Shown piece by piece: positions 38,235 through 49,500 of a stretch of DNA of 64,000 nucleotides (position 1 is the first letter of the stretch; every line of letters begins with the position of its first letter). The position numbers and the translations under genes are program-made. Source of the DNA: Rotaria macrura (lineage: Eukaryota; Rotifera; Eurotatoria; Philodinida; Philodinidae); contig OENT01000394.1 of assembly GCA_900239685.1 (NCBI GenBank), positions 59,704 through 123,703 of the forward strand, written 5' to 3'. A model generated the notes under the pieces. The model ran no database searches. It saw only the letters and a list, made by a program, of their open reading frames with translations, and was not told where the DNA came from.

Positions 38235-39490
38235 ATGTCCGCGCAAGAATAAAAGAGGGGTAAGTGTACACCCTAATACTCGACAACGGTTACAACTACC
38301 GACCTGTGGTTTTTACCATTCCACGGAGAATACTCTAGCTCATCTTATTCCTCGAAATTCGATTGGCCAATGATTGACGAATGTGATGATATCTTGGTAG
38401 AGTGCTTTGAAAAAGACACGTAGACTTAGAGACCGTTCCCCTATTCATCAAAATTTTTAATAGTGCCAGAATATAGGAAGCTTTTTTCTCTTTGAATTCA
38501 CGAGAGACACACCTGTTTAGTTTGTTGCGGCCAATAGATATCAGAGTTGGGGAAGTCAAGTCAAGTCAATTCGAGTGAAGTTGAGTCACTTCAACTCCAA
38601 CCCAGTCAAGTAAAGATTTGACTTAGCTTAAGTTCTGAAAAAATTTATAATGCTCATGACGTAACTTTGGACATTTTTGAAAAACCACAACTTGGGTTGA
38701 CTCGTTTGTCTAGTCAAATCAACTCTGCAGTATTAAAACATTTTCCGTTAGTTGAGCCAAATGAAGACTTGACCTGTTCTGACTTGACTTGACTTGAAAT
38801 ATTTTTTTAGTGAATTGACTTGACTTGTGACTTGAAGAATCTCTGACTGGCTCACCTCTGATAGGTATACGGCTTTTTATGAGACCCTAGATCTTGGCTG
38901 ATTCACCTTGCATCACATAGAGAAGTAGCTAGGTAGGGGGTAATTCAACATGCCAACTCGAATAGTGATATTTATTCTTGGACTCGAATTGATTTGACAC
39001 TGTCATTTCGATTATTCTGAAACATCAAATTAGGTATCTTGTAACGGAGGAGTTGAGATTTCTCGTATATCAAGATATCAGTATCAGATAAATTCGGGTT
39101 GGTTTGCTGAATTACCCCCTACCTAGCTACTTCTCTATGTGATGCTAGGGAATCACTGGAGATCAGAGATTTCGTGAAAAGACTTATACCTCTTGACCCC
39201 AAAAAATTAGACAGGTGTGTCTTTCGTAGATTCAAATAGAAAAACATTTTCTATAGACTGGTACTGTTACACGTTTTGATGAAAAGAGGAACGGTCTCTA
39301 AGTATCTTTTTCAAAGCTTTTTTGTCAAGATTTTCTCACATTCCTTAATCATTGACCAATCGAGTTTCGAGGAATAAGATGACCCAGAGTGTTCTTTGTG
39401 GAATGGTGAAAACGGTAGGTCGCTAGTTATTACTGTTGTCGAGTATTTGCGTTTACGTTTACACCTATTTTATTATTGCGCAGGCATTAA
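38235..39490. mobile_element. Foldback (long inverted repeat) element
   Basis: Left arm about 38235-38955 and right arm about 39095-39490 are inverted, diverged copies. Matching blocks include AATACTCGACAAC, ACCATTCCAC, TCATCTTATTCCTCGAAA, TTAGAGACCGTTCC, GACACACCTGT and CATCACATAGAGAAGTAGCT followed by AGGTAGGGGGTAATTCA. The loop is about 140 bp. The left arm is longer because an AGTCA-rich island interrupts it. There is no transposase frame, so this is a non-autonomous element or a locally formed palindrome. Confidence 0.7.
38542..38846. repeat. AGTCA/TGACT-rich island inside the foldback left arm
   Basis: About 300 bp bounded by CAGAG...CTCTG. It has repeated AAGTCAAGTCAA at the left and TTGACTTGACTTG at the right, so the island is itself an inverted repeat. 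The right arm of the host foldback lacks it, so it looks like a later insertion. Confidence 0.6.
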
Positions 39491-40578
39491 TATTAGATCT
39501 TTCTTGTCATCGCTACATATTCCATCTTTATGATATGCATGAGGACTAAAATTAGTTACATGATTGACTATGATTAGCGTATGAATTTAATCGTTTGTTT
39601 CAGATAAAATACGACTATCGTACCTTGAATTATTTTCGTTATATTTCAATATTTATTTCCAGTTATTATATCGGTTCATTAGTTGCTTAATTTGGTAAGT
39701 ATCCAACTAGAATACAAGAATAAGGTAGTTCGGATATGAATGTGAATCAGAGATTGGATCGGATCAATTAAGTCTGGATCGGCACAGTTTATTAGGGCAG
39801 AAAATCTCAGGCGATCCATATGTCATGAGAATAATGTAAAGACTAAAACACTCACTGAACCACTGCTTTGTTCCCCATTACTGCGATCTTTATTATAACT
39901 CCAGGGAGAGGAGGAGGAAAATCCTGATTTAATTCTTATTTGATATCTACTTCGAAAAAATGTATCAGTGCCAAACAACGGTGCTCATATTTTTCAGCAA
40001 CTCTAGTTTGATAAAAAGAGATGTCTACAATTGGGAATAAGTGTAAGTGGGGGTGTGCGTTAAGAGAAGAACTACACGCAAACCCATCTCCGTATTCACA
40101 CTCGTTTCGATTTTTTTGCGTTGTCATTTCTGTTCAGTCTTTTTAACTCGTACTATGTCGACTTCTTTCATAAAACGTCGATTTTTTCGTTTTTGGTGCT
40201 AGAAAATATCTGGTCTAAGTATACTTTCTCCAGAGTCTAGTAGGGTTATAGTTTTGAACTATTGATTGACATGAACTGTATGTAATAGTTCCTGATAAAG
40301 AATATTGATAACAATAAAATCTATAGATAAGAATAGGTAGGTTTCTATCAGGTCTTCTGTCGATCCCATCTTTTGAATAGTGAATAAATTTTAAAAATAG
40401 GGGGTGAGCAGGAAATCTTTTATAGTAGGATATAGAGCTATCGAACTTTTGAATAGGAAAAAGCATTCTTATCTTCTAGAAATTATTTCAAACAGTATTA
40501 TTTCTGGGCAAGAAAACATTTACGTTGGTGAACATTGCAATCTCAGTTGCCAACTACGAAGAAGGAACATCGCAAAGG

Positions 40579-43500
40579 ATGGATAATGAGATAGAATTTG
40601 GAAGAGAAACGCATTTATCATATGCTGAAATGAAAGTTAAAATGGAAAGTGCATTGGAAAAGGCACGTCGGGAGTTTCCTGAACGTTATCCGGATCACAT
40701 TTATATATTAGATGCTGTTGATGATACAGTAAATGGTCAATTGGAGCAACGATTACGACAGGCAAAGGAAGAGCGAGCAGGTGAACGTATTACACTTATT
40801 CCTTATAACTGTGAAGATCTACATTGGGTTGGAGTATTAATCAAATTTGATGTGGACGGAGAGATAGAGTTAGCCTTGTTTATTGATCCAGCTGAGCACT
40901 CATGTTTTGTACCCGAAAAGTTACAGAAACTATTTGATAAAGTATATCCAAATGCAATTCTACACCAAAGAACTTTTCGCAAACAAGCCGATTATAAGCA
41001 TAGTGCAATATTAACTATTGAAAATTTATTAGAAGCGTCAGTAGATGTCATTAGAAAAGTCAATGTTGATGAAACTCATCATTCATTTAGTGCAATATCC
41101 AGAGATTACGAAGAAAAATCTCACTCGAACCAACAAGAACAAGTATGCGAAGTCTTAGAAAATCAATTAAGAGATGAGCTAAAACAGCATAAACTCGGTA
41201 GCCAAGAACAGCTAAGAGAAGGTATCATACAAACAAAGCCGGATATCTTACGCTACAGCTCCAACGGAAGCGAAGAATTAACACCAGATCTGCAAACTAA
41301 TGTATCGGAACTAGAAATGCTTCAATCGTTGATGCACAAACCCGAAGATGCAAAATCTTCCCACGAAAGTACTACCAGTGGGAGTCTACCAAAACAGGAA
41401 AGGTATGGCCGTCAAGATAATGCTATAATCGATAGTTGGAAGCTGGAGACATATCAGATAAATAAAGAAAGTCTAAACAATATGTACAAAGATTTTCTCT
41501 CGATGCCACCATGTGCAGAGAAATACATAATCAGTCTACTGTATCATGTGTCTCTTAGACTAGTTGGTAATGCAACAATTTTAGATGATAGTATCAACGT
41601 ACCTGACCCCGCGGATATTCAAATAAAGAACGATTTTCAATGTTTGAGAGAATGGCTAATGGTTGAAGAACTACAGTCCATATACATTGAAAAATTGGTA
41701 GATGAAAGCTTCACCAACGTAAAATTCACAAATTGGGAGCAAGCTCTGATTAATTTAAAAAAACTGTTGAAAGCGATCAGTCCTTTAGATATACAAGAAT
41801 TGTTTAGGCTCATTGAAAAAGTCGATGGTGCAGCACAGTTGATCAAGGACAAAGACGTTATTCTTTTTTTGGGAGTAACTGGATCAGGCAAATCAACCAC
41901 CATCCATTTTCTAGCAGGATCCGAAATGGCTGAAACTTATAGGAGCGGACTTTTACATATTGCTCCGATTGTGATAAAAAACCCAGACTTAAAAAATGTC
42001 ACTACCTCACCGTTTGCTACATCAGAAACTCGATATGTTACACCAATTAGAATGAAATGTGAAGATATTTATCGATTTAAAAATAGCAATATAATTTTGT
42101 GTGACACACCAGGATTTGAAGATACAAGTGGGCCAGAAGTAGATATCGCAAATGGGATCGGCATTGTTAAATCAATGGCAGACTGTAAAAGTGTAAGACC
42201 GGTTGTTATAATTAGCTATAGGAGTATCGGTGATAGATTTGAGGGTTTGAGAAATCTAACTCATGTTTTGGCAGGACTAATTCCAGGAATTGAGGATGAG
42301 ATTGAAGCTTTCTCATACATTTTTACAAAATATCCTAATAATGAAAGAAATTCTATTCATGCGTCACTTGTCAATGTCAGAAATACCATGAAAGATGTAG
42401 AAGAAGATGCTAGTTTCATGAATTTTATTGATGATATGGTGTATAAAACCAGCAAGAACGCACGAGTTGTCGATCCGATCAAGGATGATCGCTTAGAGAT
42501 ATTACGTGAACTCTCGAAATCTCCTGCTATAAGTCGTCCTGGAGAAGTTTTTAAATTATTTATCACAGAAAAATCAAGATCTATCATACAGGAACAAGTA
42601 AGAAAACATCAGCTTAGTATTATCTCTACAACTAATCGTTCCGAGTATTTATTTGTAAGCTATAAACTTGATCAATTAAAGCGCTTAAGCGATTCGCTTG
42701 ATCAAGTTTTTATCAAAGAAATTTACGATGATTGTGTGCGTTACGTAAGTAAGAATCTCTCTGAAGAGTATCAAGAAGGTACTTTAGCGTTAAATCGTTG
42801 CTTGATGAAACAAACAATTTTAAGCAACGAAGATATTAAGCAGTACCAAGTTCGAATCGATCATGCTATACTTGCAGACGAACTCAGAAATAAGCATTTA
42901 GGAAAGGAAGCCATTCATTACAGCGCGTTTACTCAATATCTGACTCAACAAGTCGATATGATTGTGGAGGACCTCAGAGAAAGAGATATTAATGAGTCGT
43001 CAGTGAAAACCAGTTTAGATAAAATGCAACTTCTATCAACATTTTTTCCAGATTGTGATTGTAAATACAACGAAGTTTGCCGAATTTTCAAGGAGAAACT
43101 CGAGTCTGTACGCAATTCTTTCAAAACTACAGTATTGTCAAATCAGTTTAAGCAGAGTGCCAGTGAAATAATGAAGTTATATGAAGCATTAAACATTTTA
43201 CAGGATCATTTGGATCGTAAGGATATGGAAGCAAAATATAGTGAACTGCAGAATTTTGTTCTCGAATATTTGAGTCAGTCAGTGACCAAGCTCGATCATA
43301 TACTTAACCTAGAAAAATTAGAAAAAGATGATATAGACAGCATAAATAGTTGCGTATGTATGTTTGAAAGTGCCAGTAAAGCATTCGCCCTTCGAGGACG
43401 CTTATTTAAGGCATCTATAAATAAAATCTATGAAGATCTTTTATCAAAAATTTTGGAATATTTCGATGCCATAGTTGAAAAAATAGATACACAGCTTCAA

Positions 43501-46500
43501 AATGAAAACTCTTTTCGAACATTAGAACAATTAGTAAAACAAATGGATTTAATGAGAACAATTTCGATTATTAAGTTTAAAACAAGTCCATCCTATTTTA
43601 ACACAGTGGAAAAATTATGTGGATATATAAAGGAATCAAGAAGAGACGCTGAAGAAATATTAAAATCGTTCTTTCAGCCAAACGTAAAAGTCAATTTTAA
43701 AAAGCTCACAAAATGTTTGTCGAATCTGAAAAATGCGAAATGGATAGAAGATTATCGAGTTGGAGTGTATTCAGATATACTGGATACTATTGAAGAGCAG
43801 GTTATTGAGTATGCAGAAGAATTAAAAATATCTATTATGGAATCGAATTTGGAACTCGATAATTGTGATAAAGTTGAACATGTATACAAAACAGTAACGA
43901 AAATTAATGATATGAAATGTATTGAAGTAGTTTTTCCTAGTCTAAAGCAACACATAGATGAAGTTAACGCTTGGTTTAAAAAAGCAACCGATAATGTATT
44001 CGTTATGATTAGAGATATTTTCAGTTTCGAAAAGTTGAAAGAACAAGAATATAAAATATTTGATTTCAATAAAGCCGAAAAAGCGTTATATTATTTAGAT
44101 GCATGTAAACAAGCACGTGCATTGATCGACAGTGATTGCAATCTTATACTGAACAATTTAAGAACGTTGATAACTGATACTAGTAATTCTATTCAAGAGG
44201 AAATGGAAAGCTCTTTTGAAATTATCAAACAATATCCATCTGAGAATAAGCAGAATGTTTTTGACAAAGCTCGAGTATTATTCAATCGATTACGAGAAAT
44301 ATCTGATATAAAAAAAAACAATATTCGAGTATTTTCCTGTTTTTCAAACCAAAGAATTATTGACGACTGGACTAATGAGTTATCAACTTATTTATTCGAT
44401 TTATCAAGTGAATTGGAAAACCTGAGTAGGATAAAAAGAACTGAAGCTCTAAACATTAAGTTATTAGTTGTAAAAGTATTAAGTAAATTAGACTGCTTTT
44501 TACAAGGAGAAAAGTATATTGACTTGTATAAAAACTATCAAAAAATATTTCTTTCACAGGCAATGGATGATTGTGAACAAATAAACGACGCTATTGCGAA
44601 AGGTGATTATGAACGAGTTCCTTATGAAATGAGTGTATTAGAGTCATCAAATGAAGTAGGACATCAATTTTTTAGAAAAGCTAAACAACAGCTTAAGATC
44701 GGCATAGATACTTTGATGCATGAAGTTAAAGATGACGCTATGATGGGAAACGACATAGATAAGGAAGGTATCAAATCTATAATAGAAAATTTAAAAAAAC
44801 TACAGAGAGCAAAACAATACGTATCGAAATATCTTGATGCACCAAATGAAATAGATGAATGTATAAGAGAAGTTAAAATTTTGGTTACCTGTCGAGTACA
44901 ACGCTTCTTAGAGAATATCAAAGCCCTCATTCATATGTATGACTTCTACAATGCAGATAAAAAGATAGATTCAATACGGATGATGCGTGAGTTGTTGGGA
45001 AAGTGTTGTAACGAAAATATCCCTACTCAAATTGAAGACATAGAACAAATTCAAAAAAATGCTGTATCAAGAATAGTCAGTAAATACTCAAGAATCGATA
45101 TTAGTGAATATATATCAAATCCGCCGGAAGAAGTCTTTCTAAAACTCGAAAAGGTAAAAGATTCACAGGCGCTATACAGTGATGCTATAAAACAAATTTC
45201 GGAAGCGATTCTAACTAAATTTAGAGATGAATTTGATAAAGCTAAGATTGCAATGGTGCCGGATTCAGAAAATATATACATTGGCAAAATCGAATTGGCA
45301 GTTAAATATTTACCGGAATCAATGAAAAAAGCTATTGAAGTAGAATTAAAGTCTTGTAAAGAAGAGAAAAGCAAACTTGTTCGAGATAGCGATAACAAGT
45401 TGGATAATGCATTCCGTGCTGGCAATCTGAAGAATATCAGAAACGTTCTTCAAGAGTATGGAAATTCACGAAGTATGCAATTTTTTGCCGAAAAAGGTAA
45501 TGATCTTGTTCTGAGACAGGTTCAAGAAATTACCTTGAAAATAAATGAAAATTTCAATACATATAATATTAGGGAAGCATTATCTAATGTGAAAAAACTG
45601 AACGATTACAAAATGGAGTTAGGTCCTGTTGTTAGTGATATTAGACAATCATATTCTGAAGTACAATCTAGAATTGAAGTTTTATTCCAACAAGCATACT
45701 CTTCTTTGATGAACCAATTTTTTATATCTGATATATCTTTAATAACTACAGAAGTAACTAAAGTATCAGAGAAAAGTTTTATTTTTCTAATTGAATTTAT
45801 GAAGTTTATGGATGAAATCAACAATCAATCAATTTCGATCGACATAATTCCAGTTTATTTCGATAAAAATATTAAGGATTTCCGTGCAAAATTTTCACAT
45901 TACATAAGTGAGCATCAGAAGAATTATGAAGTCGCTTTGGAATATATGGATATAGAAATTCTTTGCAAAACTTTAGGCATAGTGTCTAAATGGAACTCTG
46001 TATTTACAAAAATAAAAGAATACGAAAATTTGCCCAGTAATAATCATACTTCAATGCATACTGTTGTGAAGGTAGTAAAAGGATTGACACCCTTTTCCGA
46101 TATGTTAGAAGGGATATCTAATAAAATTAAAGGATTGCGAGATGAATTAGTTAACATAAAACTCATTAATGAAGACACAATAGCATTCAGAAAATCTCGA
46201 GAGCAATTTTACAAGAGATTCAACGCTAAATTTATTATACTGATAAAAGCTAAGCTGTTGAGTAATTTTAGTATGAGTATTGATATAGATAAGATTGAAC
46301 AGGAATGTAGACAGTCACTAGAGACAAAAATAAATGACATTTTTTCTAATGCTGATAAGTTTTTGAACGATTTCAGGGATGATACCAGATTGGTGCTACG
46401 AGAATACGACAAGTTTAACTTATACTATAGCAATTTGTTATCATTCAGACTAGAAATGACAGCAACTAATTTCAAAATTAACGAAAAAATTGAACACATA

Positions 46501-49500
46501 GAACAAAAAATTTTTGATAAAATTCATTCCTTGGAACGTTCTATGAAACGTGATCAGAGACTTGAAAATATTGCCATGGGCTTAATAGGAATGAAGTTTG
46601 CTTCAAATAATATACCCTTGTTAAAAGATAGAATAGATGAAATAATAGAAAAAGTAGTAAACCAACATAGAAGTGCAACAACAGGTTCTCCGACTTTTGC
46701 GAAAATTATTGCAATTTTACATCAAGATAGTACTGGCGTAGGTCAAAGTTTGATATCAGAACACAAAGCATTTCAAGGTTACTCATTATCGGTTTTCAAT
46801 GAGAGAATCCAAAAGCACGACATCAAGTATGTACTACACAATTTAAGAGGTGACTTGGTTGACACAGATCAATTGGAAAGACGATATAAAGAATTCAGCG
46901 ATATCTATAAGGATATAATTAATCAGTACCTGAAACCTATTATTAAATTACAAAGGCTAATTTCTGACGTTAAAATAATTGGTGGAAATACCAAACAGGA
47001 TCCAAACCACCCTGTATGGAACGGAATTACAAAACAGAAAGTTCCTAAATTAATGGCACATATTTTTGCTTTATGGACACTTAAAAATGCAGATCATTAC
47101 TTCGAAGCTGACGACCCACAACATAGAAATGATTATCTTCTTCAGCCTCATGCAGCTCAAGTAGTTTCTATATTTCGTTTACTAGGTATTGGAGATAAGA
47201 GAGAAGAATTGAAAAACAATTTAATAGAAATACGCACAGGTGAAGGTAAATCCGTGACATTAGGAGTTACGGCTTGTATATTGGGACTGCTTGGTTTTGA
47301 TGTACACTGTGCATGTTACAGTGAATATTTATGTCGAAGAGATTACTCATCATTTTCATTTTTATTCGATTTGTTAGGTTTACAGAGCTATATTCACTAT
47401 GGCACTTTCAACACCCTATGTGAAGACATTATCAATGAAAATGGTGATATTAGACAAAAAGTAGAACAGTTAATTTCTCAAAGATCCGATAATCCTATAA
47501 AAACTAGACAGCATACATCACGTGCTAAGATTTTATTAATTGATGAAGTTGATGTTTTCTTTAGTCGTGATTTTTACGGTAATGTCTATACACCATCAGC
47601 TAGTTTGCGAGATCCTACAATAACATCATTAGTTAATTTAATTTGGACAAAGAGAAAATCGAATTTGAATCTGAACGATGTGAAATTTGCAGATGAGTAT
47701 AAAGTTTGTTGCAATAGATTTCTGGAGTGGGAATCATTAATTCAAGAAGCTGTAAAAGATTTGCTTTTCGATGTAAATAAATTTGAATCACATGATTATG
47801 TTGTTAATCAAGATAAAATTGGATATGTAGAAAAGGATAATGTAGTTTACAATGTTGTCTATGGCTATAAAACTTTATTTGCATATTACTATGAACATGA
47901 AAAAGGTAATATAAGTAAAGAAAGTCTAGAAGAAAATATAAGTCTTAAAATCAAATGTGGTAGTTTTTCATATGCTGAAATACCATTCGAGTTTAAATTT
48001 ATCATGGGTGTAACGGGAACATTAGAAGCTCTAAGTGACCCGGAAAAAGAAGTCATACAAAGTGTTTATAAAATTGCAAAGAATACATATTGCCCGTCGG
48101 TTTTTGGTAAAAATAATCTAAAATTTACAGAAAAGGACGATATAATGATTGAGAATAGCGACGATTACTTTAATGTTATTAAACGAGAAATTGAAATGAG
48201 ACTCGTCGGCAAGGCTCAAGGTAAACGTGCCGTATTGGTTTTTTTTGAATCAGAGAAAAAATTGAAAGATTTTTATGAATCAGTTGCTTTAGCACCAATA
48301 AAAGAATTAGTTCATTACATAACCGAAGAAGCATCATTGGAAGAAAAACATGATCGAATAAGACGTTCAACTGTTTCTGGTCAAATAACCCTACTTACTA
48401 AAATGTTTGGAAGAGGAACTGATTTCAATTGTCATGATGGATCTGTCGCGACGAATGGCGGCATTCATGTCATTCAGACATTTCTTTCAGAGGAGTTGAC
48501 AGAGGAAGTGCAAATAAAAGGTAGAGCGGCGAGACAAGGTGACTATGGATCTTACAGTATGGTACTTCTCGATCATGACCTCGAAAAATTTCAAATAGAA
48601 AGAGAAAATATTGAAGATATTAAACAAGGTAAATCTATTTCACTCAGTCCTGTTGATTTGCGTGATAAGGCAAAAACATGTAACACATTATATACTCTTC
48701 TTCATGAAAAACGCACGGATTTATTTAAAATACAGTATGCCACCAATAAAAAATATGTTGAAGTAGCAAAAGCAAGAGACCAGACTGCGCAAAAGTTTTT
48801 ATCGCATCTTAAATCGGGAGCTATGAATCCTGTAATTGAGTTCTTAGTTGAAGAAAACAAAGGAACAGAATACACTATTTGTTGTTCAAGAACGGTGTGT
48901 CTCATGGATGCAACTGGTTCGATGTCTCATTTGTTACATAAGTGTAAAACTACGGTTAACACTATGTTCGAACGTGCTTCTACAGTTTTGAAAGATAAAA
49001 ATATTAATTCCGATTCATTCCAAATGCAGTTTAATTTCTATCGAAATTATAACAGTCTAGAAGATAAGCTTCTTCAAAGTTCTTCGTGGGAAACGAAGCC
49101 TGATACCTTACGCGCTTTCATGAGTAACATTTCAGTTGAAGGAGGTTGGAAGAATGAAGCTATTGAAATTGGTTTATGGCATGCTAATAAAGAAAATGAG
49201 AGAGAACGTATTACACAAGTTATTTTGATAGGTGATGCCCCTCCTAATACAAAGGAGGAAGTCATTGTGAAAAGAGCTATGCACAAAGAAAGTTATTGGG
49301 AAACAACTAAGTTTGCGCAACCAACCAATTATGAACATGAGTTAGAAATATTGAGATCGAATAACATTCCAGTGCATACGTTTTTTGTTGACAAACGAGC
49401 GGAAACAGGTTTTAAAGAAATTGCTGATATAACTGGAGGACGTTGTGAACTGTTAGATATAAACTCTCCTACAGGCGCACAAACGCTAACAGATTTAGTG

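Larger units (their letters stand above)
34872..40578. other. Long gene-poor region
   Basis: No gene can be supported over 5.7 kb. It holds the 3' UTR of the MAP7-like gene, AT-rich DNA with unsupported short frames (35308-35952), a possible small foldback near 36755-36920 (ACGGCTGTATGAGTG facing CACTCATACACAGTC), the 1.25-kb foldback element at about 38235-39490, and AT-rich sequence leading into the giant gene. Confidence 0.5.
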
